DNA of 64,000 bases, from contig NZ_JZDQ02000010.1 in the NCBI RefSeq assembly GCF_000960475.2, positions 62,001-126,000 on the forward strand, given 5' to 3'. Shown here in pieces: positions 58,810 to 64,000 of the stretch (the first letter of the stretch is position 1; each line of letters begins with the position of its first letter). The notes beneath the pieces are model-generated. The model made no database searches. It was not told where the DNA came from and was given only the letters and a program-made list of their open reading frames with translations. The DNA comes from Nocardioides luteus. GTDB lineage: Bacteria; Actinomycetota; Actinomycetes; Propionibacteriales; Nocardioidaceae. Both the position numbers and the translations under genes were made by a program.

Positions 58810-59573
58810 GCGACCTACCTGAGCGAGACGACCTGCCGCTGGACGACGAGGGCCTGATCCGGCTCCAGAAGCTGCTGGCCCTGGCCGGCATCGCGTCGCG
58901 CCGCGGCAGCGAGATCCTGATGCTCAACGGTTCGGTCGAGGTCAACGGCGAGGTCGTCACCAGGCTCGGGACCAAGGTCGACCCCGCCAAGGACGTCGTA
59001 CGCGTCGACGGCAAGCGCCTCCCGCCGATCTCCGGCAAGGTCTACCTCGTCCTCAACAAGCCGCGGGGTGTGGTCTCGACGATGAGCGACCCGGAAGGCC
59101 GGCGCAACCTGTCGGACCTGGTCGCCGACCGCCCGGAGCGGCTCTTCCACGTCGGCCGGCTCGACACCGACACCGAGGGCCTGATCATCCTCACCAACGA
59201 CGGCGACTTCGCCCACCGACTGGCCCACCCCAGCTACGAGGTAGACAAGACCTACGTCGCCGAGGTCAAGGGTGAGATCTTCCCCAACGTACGCAAGCGG
59301 CTCCTCGCCGGCGTCACCCTCGAGGACGGGCCGGTCACCGTGACCAAGGCCCGGATCATGGAGACCCGCAAGGACAAGTCGATCATCGAGCTGGTCATCC
59401 ACGAGGGCCGCAACCGCATCGTGCGCCGCCTCCTCGACCACGTCGGCCACCCGGTCACCCGCCTGACCCGCACCCGGATCGGTCCCGTCCGGCTCGGCAC
59501 GATGAAGCCGGGCGAGATGCGCGACCTCTCCCGCGAGGAGCTGGGCGAGCTTCTCGACAACACCGAGCTCTGA
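58806..59573 (+). CDS. rluB: RluB/RsuA-family 23S rRNA pseudouridine synthase
   Basis: 255 residues from GTG 58806. An S4 domain (RLQKLLALAGIASRRGSEILMLNGSVEVNG, about 16-50) precedes the synthase core. The catalytic Asp is in HVGRLDTDTEGLIILTNDG. VYLVLNKPRGVVST and HEGRNRIVRRLLDHVGHPVTRLTR are also typical. It isomerises a uridine in the peptidyl-transferase region of 23S rRNA. The order scpA-scpB-rluB-cmk matches M. tuberculosis, except that thrS, a regulator, a VOC gene and tyrA are inserted before cmk here. Confidence 0.93.
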   Translation: MSDLPERDDLPLDDEGLIRLQKLLALAGIASRRGSEILMLNGSVEVNGEVVTRLGTKVDPAKDVVRVDGKRLPPISGKVYLVLNKPRGVVSTMSDPEGRRNLSDLVADRPERLFHVGRLDTDTEGLIILTNDGDFAHRLAHPSYEVDKTYVAEVKGEIFPNVRKRLLAGVTLEDGPVTVTKARIMETRKDKSIIELVIHEGRNRIVRRLLDHVGHPVTRLTRTRIGPVRLGTMKPGEMRDLSREELGELLDNTEL

Positions 59574-59610
59574 GACTCGGATCCTGGATGCGTACGCCAT
59601 CGTGAACCGC

Positions 59611-59616
59611 TAAGGT
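59611..59616 (+). promoter_or_regulatory. -10 element for the thrS attenuator transcript
   Basis: TAAGGT is followed by seven bases and the ATG of the leader peptide at 59624, so the leader peptide mRNA would itself be leaderless. Confidence 0.55.
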
Positions 59617-59623
59617 GAATGAC

Positions 59624-59674
59624 ATGCAGCAGCGCGCGATGAGCACGACGACGCCGGACCCACTCCGGCGCTGA
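59624..59674 (+). CDS. Threonine-rich leader peptide MQQRAMSTTTPDPLRR
   Basis: A 16-codon ORF with three consecutive ACG (Thr) codons at 59645-59653, upstream of a threonyl-tRNA synthetase gene. The Thr codons directly precede a potential pause hairpin, CGCCGGA (59652-59658) with TCCGGCG (59664-59670). Ribosome stalling at these codons when charged tRNA-Thr is scarce would free CTCCGG (59663-59668) to pair with CCGGAG in the terminator. This is the arrangement of classical leader-peptide attenuation. It is too short for routine gene finders. Confidence 0.7.
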   Translation: MQQRAMSTTTPDPLRR

Positions 59675-59696
59675 CCTGCTGTCACCTCTTTCGCAG

Positions 59697-59725
59697 ACCG
59701 TCCCGGAGCAGTGCTCCGGGGCGGT
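59697..59725 (+). terminator. Attenuator terminator before thrS
   Basis: A 13-bp stem, 59697-59709 with 59713-59725, with one G-T pair and a 3-base loop, followed by TCTTCGTCTTC. Its left arm contains CCGGAG, complementary to CTCCGG inside the leader peptide ORF, giving an alternative antiterminator. Confidence 0.7.
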
Positions 59726-59773
59726 TCTTCGTCTTCGGTGGCGGTGCTCCGGGCTTCACCCCAAGGAGCACCC

Positions 59774-61006
59774 ATGAACCTCGATCATCGCGACCTCAAC
59801 CGTGCCCTCGACATCTTCGCCACCGACCCGCTGGCCGGCTCCGGGCTGCCGTTGTGGCTGCCCGACGGCGCCATCGTCTTCGCCGAGTTGGAGCGGCTGG
59901 CCGCCGAGCTGGCCAGGGCCGACGGCTGCGTACCGGTCAAGACTCCGGTGCTCGGCAAGCGCGCCCTCTTCGAGCGCTCGGGGCACTGGGCGAAGTTCGC
60001 CGACGACATGTTCCCGCCGATGGTGGTCGCCTCGGGGGCAGGGGAGGAGGACGACCTGGTTCTTCGTCCCGCCAACTGCCCGCATCATGCGCTGGTCTAC
60101 AAGGCGCGCCCGCACTCCTACCGTGAGCTCCCGCTCCGCCTCCACGAGCTCGCCCCGATGTTCCGCGCCGAACGGTCCGGTGTGCTGTCCGGACTGAGCC
60201 GGGTGCGCCAGATCAACCTCGACGACACCCATGTCTTCTGCCGGCCCGACCAGGTCGCCGAGGAGGCGGGCAAGGCGTTGCGCTCGGCGCTGAAGGCGCA
60301 GCGGATCCTCGGGCTGCGGGTCGACTACGTACGCCTCTCCCTCCGCGACTCCTCCCCGTCCTACCTCGGCTGCGCCGAGCAGTGGCGCGACGCCGAGGAG
60401 GCACTGCGGAAGGCTGCGTCCGAGGCCGGCGTCGAGGTCGTCGAGGCACCGGGCGAGGCCGCCTTCTACGGTCCGAAGCTCGACCTCCAGGTCGGCGACC
60501 CGCGTGGCCACGAGGAGACCATCGCCACCGTCCAGGTCGACTTCAACCAGCCCGAGCGCTTCGACCTCACCTACGATGCCGCCGACGGCTCCCGGCAGCG
60601 GGTCGTGATGGTGCACCGCGGCACCGTCGGCTCCATGGAGCGCGTCACCGCAGCGGTGCTCGAGCGCTACCAGGGCCGCCTCCCGCTCTGGCTCGCGCCC
60701 GTCCAGCTCGCCGTCCTGCCCGTCTCCCCGGCTCAGGACGACGCTGCCCGGGCGCTCGTCGACGCACTCGTCGCCGAAGGCCTCCGCCCGCGCTTGGACC
60801 CCGACGGCTCGCTCGGCGCTCGGATCCGCGACTCCCGCCGACGGCGCGAACCGCTCATCGCGGTCATCGGCGCGAGCGAGGCGGAGACCGGGGAGGTCCA
60901 GGTGCGCGACGTCGCGGCCGGGGCCGAACGCCGGCTCGCGGTTGCCGGCCTGGTCGCGGCGATGAAGGAGGCCTATGTCTCGCGAGCGGGTGAGGTCTCC
61001 TGGTGA
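59774..61006 (+). CDS. thrS: Short threonyl-tRNA synthetase lacking TGS and editing domains
   Basis: 410 residues from ATG 59774 behind AAGGAG. Full bacterial ThrRS is about 640-690 residues; here the N1 (TGS) and N2 (editing) domains are absent. The class II core is complete. Motif 1 region VPVKTPVLGKRALFERSGHW, zinc Cys in LRPANCPHH, motif 2 MFRAERSGVLSGLSRVRQI, DDTHVFC, motif 3 with zinc His VMVHRGTVGSMER. The anticodon-binding domain follows (LAPVQLAVLPVS to the end). Without editing it should misacylate Ser unless helped in trans. It is preceded by a threonine attenuator and is presumably a second, inducible copy. Confidence 0.87.
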   Translation: MNLDHRDLNRALDIFATDPLAGSGLPLWLPDGAIVFAELERLAAELARADGCVPVKTPVLGKRALFERSGHWAKFADDMFPPMVVASGAGEEDDLVLRPANCPHHALVYKARPHSYRELPLRLHELAPMFRAERSGVLSGLSRVRQINLDDTHVFCRPDQVAEEAGKALRSALKAQRILGLRVDYVRLSLRDSSPSYLGCAEQWRDAEEALRKAASEAGVEVVEAPGEAAFYGPKLDLQVGDPRGHEETIATVQVDFNQPERFDLTYDAADGSRQRVVMVHRGTVGSMERVTAAVLERYQGRLPLWLAPVQLAVLPVSPAQDDAARALVDALVAEGLRPRLDPDGSLGARIRDSRRRREPLIAVIGASEAETGEVQVRDVAAGAERRLAVAGLVAAMKEAYVSRAGEVSW

Positions 61007-61017
61007 GCCCCGCCGCC

Positions 61018-61106
61018 GAGACGTCACCTACGTCGGCCGAGACGTCACCTACGTCGGCCGAGCTGGCAGTCACGTGCCCACTCGGCCGACGCAGGTGACG
61101 CCTCGG
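61018..61106. repeat. Repeat array: two direct 21-bp units and one inverted copy
   Basis: The identical unit GAGACGTCACCTACGTCGGCC occupies 61018-61038 and 61039-61059. An inverted copy with two changes lies at 61081-61106. Each unit contains GACGT-N5-ACGTC (61020-61034, 61041-61055; 61088-61102 as GACGC-N5-ACGCC). The direct units are two helical turns apart. The array lies between thrS and the AraC-type gene and may be an operator array, or a hairpin of the second unit with the inverted copy (24 of 26 paired, 18-base loop). The remainder of the 190-base gap shows only TATCGCACACC (61126-61136). Confidence 0.7.
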
Positions 61107-61196
61107 CATGCCTACCGCGCAGCGCTATCGCACACCGGATCCGCCGCCGGCGATAGTGCATGGGCAACCGCCAGCGACCGTGGGACGATCGAGAAC

Positions 61197-61979
61197 ATGA
61201 CCGTGCCGGAGGTCCTGCGGCCCTACGTCACCTCGCTGGTCGCCTACGACGTGGAGTTCGGGGCGCCAGGGGTGCACCGCGGGATGCCGTCGACCGAGAT
61301 CACGTTCGTGCTGCCGGTCGACGAGCCGCTGGTCACGTCCTGGGGGAGCGGGACCGAGCCGGTGACGGCGTGGTCGCTCGTCTCGGGGCTGCACACCAGG
61401 CCGGCAACGATCCATCACCGCGGTCACCAGCGCGGCGTGCAGCTCGGACTGACCACCGCCGGCGTGCGCGCGTTGTTCGGGATGCCGGCGGCGGCCTGGC
61501 GCGGTGAGCTCCTGGCCCTCGAGGAAGTGACGGCACCCGGCGGCGTACGTCATCTTCCGGAGAGACTGGCCGAGGCCGATCCGCGGCAGTGGGAGCGGCT
61601 GGTCGTGACCGGCCTGGTGGATGCGCTGGCGCGCCACGGCGCGGCCGGGCCGAGAGCCGAGGTCGGGCGGGCGCTGGCGCTGCTGACCGGGGGAGCGGGG
61701 GTGCAGGAGGTGGCCGACGACGTCGGCTACAGCCGCCGGCGGATCAGCGACCTGGTGCGCGCGGAGACGGGGGTCGCGCCGAAGCAGTTCCAGCGGCTGG
61801 CGCGCTTCGACCGCTCCCGCGGCCTCGTCGGGCGGATGCCGCTGGCGCAGGCGGCGAGCAGCTGCGGCTACGCCGACCAGGCGCACCTGACGCGCGAGTG
61901 GCAGGAGTTCGCCGGGTGTACGCCGACGACCTGGCTGCGGGAGGAGTTCCCATTCGTTCAAGACCTCGCCGACCGCTGA
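61197..61979 (+). CDS. AraC-family transcriptional regulator
   Basis: 260 residues from ATG 61197, seven bases after GACGAT. The N-terminal part (1-150) is a sensing domain of the DUF6597 / AraC-partner kind (LRPYVTSLVAYDV, TFVLPVDEPL). The C-terminal double helix-turn-helix (about 165-255) has VQEVADDVGYSRRRISDLVRAETGVAPKQFQRLARF and LAQAASSCGYADQAHLTREWQEFAGCTPTTW. It is 16 bases upstream of the VOC gene, which is probably a target. The repeat array upstream may be its own binding site. Confidence 0.85.
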   Translation: MTVPEVLRPYVTSLVAYDVEFGAPGVHRGMPSTEITFVLPVDEPLVTSWGSGTEPVTAWSLVSGLHTRPATIHHRGHQRGVQLGLTTAGVRALFGMPAAAWRGELLALEEVTAPGGVRHLPERLAEADPRQWERLVVTGLVDALARHGAAGPRAEVGRALALLTGGAGVQEVADDVGYSRRRISDLVRAETGVAPKQFQRLARFDRSRGLVGRMPLAQAASSCGYADQAHLTREWQEFAGCTPTTWLREEFPFVQDLADR

Positions 61980-61995
61980 GCGGTTGACTCGAGGC

Positions 61996-62379
61996 ATGAA
62001 CGAGGTAGCGAAGATCAAGTACTGGCAGTCGATGGCGTTCCAGGACGCCGAGGCGATGATGACGTGGCTGAGCGCGGTCGGCTTCGTCGAGCACGCCACC
62101 TACCGCGAGGACGGCATCGTGGTCCACGCGGAGTGGCTCTGGCCGGGTGGGGGCGGGCTGATGTTCGGGCAGGTACGCGAGGACGGCGCGATCAAGTCCA
62201 CCGGCGGCTCCTCGGCCTACCTGATCGACGACGACCCCGACGCCGTCTTCGACAAGGCGGTCGCCGCCGGTGCCACCGTGGTCCGGCCGATGGTCGACCA
62301 GGACTACGGCGGCCGCGGCGGCACGGTGGCCGACCCGGAGGGCAACTCGTGGTCCTTCGGCAGCTACCAGCCCTCCTGA
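61996..62379 (+). CDS. VOC-superfamily (glyoxalase/bleomycin-resistance-like) protein
   Basis: 127 residues from ATG 61996. Two beta-alpha-beta-beta-beta units are visible: MAFQDAEAMMTWLSAVGFVEHATYRE and DDDPDAVFDKAVAAGATVVRPMVDQDYGGRGGTVADPEGNSWSFGSY, named here only for position. The end, with YGGRGGTVADPEGNSWSFG, is the PhnB/YdcJ-like pattern. It lacks an obvious full metal-binding set. Likely a binding or resistance protein rather than a proven enzyme. Sits right behind the AraC-type regulator. Confidence 0.78.
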   Translation: MNEVAKIKYWQSMAFQDAEAMMTWLSAVGFVEHATYREDGIVVHAEWLWPGGGGLMFGQVREDGAIKSTGGSSAYLIDDDPDAVFDKAVAAGATVVRPMVDQDYGGRGGTVADPEGNSWSFGSYQPS

Positions 62380-62390
62380 TCGCGGGGCGA

Positions 62391-62475
62391 TATCGCACAC
62401 CCTGGTCGTCTGTCGCAATAGCGCACCAATCACCGCTGAGACGAAGAGGGTCTCGCCCGAGCGACCCTTTAGCCT
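62391..62475 (+). promoter_or_regulatory. tyrA promoter region with repeated half-sites
   Basis: TAGCCT (62470-62475) is followed by seven bases and ATG 62483, so the mRNA is probably leaderless. Further upstream, TATCGCACACC (62391-62401) overlaps the palindrome GCGATATCGC and is echoed by TAGCGCACC about 25 bases on. The same 11-mer occurs before the AraC-type gene at 61126. Confidence 0.45.
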
Positions 62476-62482
62476 TGGACGC

Positions 62483-63583
62483 ATGAGAACGACCGGGGAC
62501 GCAGGGGGAGGGCAGTCGGCTCTGACCGGCCCGGTCGAGGTCGTCGGGGTCGGACTGCTCGGCACCTCGGTGGCACTGGCGTGCGCGGCGGCCGGCATCG
62601 ACGTGCTGCTCAGCGACTCGGTCGCCAGCCACGTACGCACCGCGAGCGGCCTCGGCGCCGGCCGCCGCCGCAAGCCGGGCGACACGCCGCAGCTGGTCGT
62701 CGTCGCGGTCCCGCCGGCGCACCTCGGTGAGGTCATCACCCGAGCCCTCGCCGACAGCCCGGACGCGGTCGTCACCGATGTCGGCAGCGTGAAGGCCTCG
62801 CCGCTGGCCTACGTGCGCGAGCACAGCCCCGACGACGTACGCCGCTACGTCGGTGGCCACCCGATGGCCGGCAGCGAACGCTCCGGGCCGCTGGCCGCGA
62901 CCGCGACCCTGTTCGAGGGCCGGCCGTGGGCGGTGACGCCGCATCCCGAGGCCGATCCCGCAGCGACCGCGCTCGCCGGCGAGCTCGCCGCTGTGTGCGG
63001 AGCCGTCCCGCTCACGCTCAGCCCGGAGGAGCACGACCAGGCGGTCGCCCGCACCTCCCACGTGCCGCACCTGATGGCCGCCCTCGTGGCCGGCCGGCTC
63101 GCGGTGGCGCCCGAGGGACATCTCGGCCTCAGCGGCCAGGGGGTGCGCGACGTGACCCGGGTCGCCGCAGGTGACCCCGGGCTCTACGGCCAGATCGTCG
63201 CCGGCAACGCCCGCGCCGTGACCGAGCTGCTGACCGAGGTGCGCGCCCAGCTCGACGAGATGATCACGGCCGTCGGCACCGGTGACGCGGCCACCCTGGA
63301 CGTACTCCTCAAGGAGGGGCAGGCCGGCACCCGGGCCATCCCCGGCAAGCACGGCGGCCCGCAGACCGCGCAGGCGACCATCTATGTCACGGTCCCCGAC
63401 GAGCCCGGCAACCTGGCCCGGCTCTTCGCCGACGCGGGGGAGAGCGGCGTCAACATCGAGGACGTACGCATCGACCACGACCCCGGCCGCCCGGTCGGTG
63501 TCATGGAGCTGATCGTGGCCGACGACGCGGCCGACCGGATGCAGGCGGTTCTGGAGTCCCGGGGTTGGGTCGCTCACCGGTAG
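62483..63583 (+). CDS. tyrA: Prephenate dehydrogenase with ACT domain
   Basis: 366 residues from ATG 62483. It oxidatively decarboxylates prephenate to 4-hydroxyphenylpyruvate for tyrosine. The NAD-binding VGVGLLGTSVALACAAAG is near residue 20. GGHPMAGSERSG holds the catalytic His. HDQAVARTSHVPHLMA is also conserved. The ACT domain (about 296-366, IYVTVPDEPGNLARLFADAG) should confer feedback control by tyrosine. Its stop overlaps the -10 of cmk. Confidence 0.94.
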   Translation: MRTTGDAGGGQSALTGPVEVVGVGLLGTSVALACAAAGIDVLLSDSVASHVRTASGLGAGRRRKPGDTPQLVVVAVPPAHLGEVITRALADSPDAVVTDVGSVKASPLAYVREHSPDDVRRYVGGHPMAGSERSGPLAATATLFEGRPWAVTPHPEADPAATALAGELAAVCGAVPLTLSPEEHDQAVARTSHVPHLMAALVAGRLAVAPEGHLGLSGQGVRDVTRVAAGDPGLYGQIVAGNARAVTELLTEVRAQLDEMITAVGTGDAATLDVLLKEGQAGTRAIPGKHGGPQTAQATIYVTVPDEPGNLARLFADAGESGVNIEDVRIDHDPGRPVGVMELIVADDAADRMQAVLESRGWVAHR

Positions 63584-63586
63584 GCT
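63581..63586 (+). promoter_or_regulatory. -10 element, leaderless start of cmk
   Basis: TAGGCT, whose first three bases are the tyrA stop codon, is followed by seven bases and GTG 63594. Confidence 0.5.
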
Positions 63587-63593
63587 CCCGCCC

Positions 63594-64000
63594 GTGAGCA
63601 GCAGCAACCCGACCAGTGACCCCGCCCGCATCGTCATCGCCGTCGACGGCACCTCCGGCTCCGGGAAGTCGAGCACCTCGCGCGGGGTCGCCGACCGCCT
63701 GGGAATGCGCTACCTCGACACCGGCGCGATGTACCGGGCGATGACCTGGTGGATGCTCAGCAACGACATCGACGTGCACGACGCGGACGCGGTCGCCGCC
63801 GCGACCGGCAAGCCGGTGATCACCTCCGGCACCGACCCCCTCGGCCCGACGATCGCCCTCGACGGCGCCGACGTCTCGGTCGAGATCCGCAGCGACCGGG
63901 TCAACGCCGCCGTCTCGCCGGTCGCCACGGTTCCCGAGGTCCGCGCCCGCCTGATCGCCCTCCAGAAGCAGGAGATCGAGCAGGCCCTCGCCGCCGGCAA
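63594..64000 (+). CDS. cmk: Cytidylate kinase (3' end outside window)
   Basis: 135 residues are visible from GTG 63594 to the window end without a stop. It phosphorylates CMP and dCMP. The P-loop AVDGTSGSGKSSTSRGVA and the CMP-binding YLDTGAMYRAMTWW are diagnostic, followed by VSVEIRSDRVNAAVSPVATVPEVR. In M. tuberculosis cmk follows rluB directly; here four genes intervene. Confidence 0.93.
   Translation, partial: MSSSNPTSDPARIVIAVDGTSGSGKSSTSRGVADRLGMRYLDTGAMYRAMTWWMLSNDIDVHDADAVAAATGKPVITSGTDPLGPTIALDGADVSVEIRSDRVNAAVSPVATVPEVRARLIALQKQEIEQALAAG

Noticed and set aside
59574..59773. T-box riboswitch before thrS
   Set aside because: No T-box sequence or specifier-loop structure; a leader peptide with Thr codons explains the region better.
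61018..61106. Possible CRISPR fragment
   Set aside because: Only two direct copies with no spacers and an inverted third copy; no cas genes.

Overview
The window is a gene-dense, high-GC (roughly 70 percent by eye) stretch of actinobacterial chromosome. GTG starts, ATGA/GTGA stop-start overlaps and promoters of the form TANNNT followed 6-7 bases later by the start codon are all common. Gene order follows the core block known from Mycobacterium tuberculosis (infC-rpmI-rplT-tsnR, pheST, arg cluster, mpg, HAD-tlyA-nadK-recN-steA/mctB-pyrG-nudix-xerD-parA-scpAB-rluB-cmk), but with insertions and protein styles that suggest a Nocardioides-like member of the Propionibacteriales. The lineage is an inference; no rRNA or tRNA gene was seen to anchor it. 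I saw no insertion sequence, phage, CRISPR array or defence island.

Layout. 1-2.5 kb: the end of a TauD-type dioxygenase, a small kinase, a membrane protein and an SseB-domain protein. 2.5-5.1 kb: the IF3-L35-L20 operon, with an attenuator-like leader and an ATC start for infC, then an rRNA methyltransferase. 5.1-10 kb: accessory genes, including a MerR regulator fused to a sliding-clamp-like domain, an MFS exporter, a Tat-exported DUF2236 protein and an orphan histidine kinase. 10-13.7 kb: pheST. 13.8-25.7 kb: a mostly accessory block with an acyltransferase, threonine aldolase, a GntR-TetR fusion regulator divergent from a TetX-like monooxygenase, a SARP-STAND-TPR regulator convergent with a Drr-type ABC exporter, and a LOG protein. 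25.8-33.8 kb: argC-argB-argD-argF-argR-argG-nudix-argH. argJ is absent and ArgF has an altered carbamoyl-phosphate motif. 33.8-38 kb: mpg, a TetR/epoxide hydrolase divergon with two near-identical palindromes, a second SSB and a DUF1015 protein. 38-46.8 kb: HAD, small ORF, tlyA, nadK, recN, a SteA-MctB fusion and pyrG. 46.9-51.8 kb: SRPBCC protein, pepN, nudix and ald. 51.9-59.6 kb: xerD, helicase, a 48-residue protein, parA with a small basic partner, scpA, scpB and rluB. 59.6-64 kb: a short threonyl-tRNA synthetase behind what reads as a threonine-codon attenuator, an AraC-type regulator behind a repeat array, a VOC protein, tyrA and the start of cmk.

Themes. Most housekeeping genes form translationally coupled operons. 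Many accessory genes appear to be expressed from leaderless mRNAs, and two divergent pairs are driven by back-to-back -10 elements that share their central TA. The most unusual items are the threonine attenuator with an editing-less ThrRS, the SteA-MctB fusion, the MerR-clamp fusion, the infC leader and start codon, and the altered arginine cluster.
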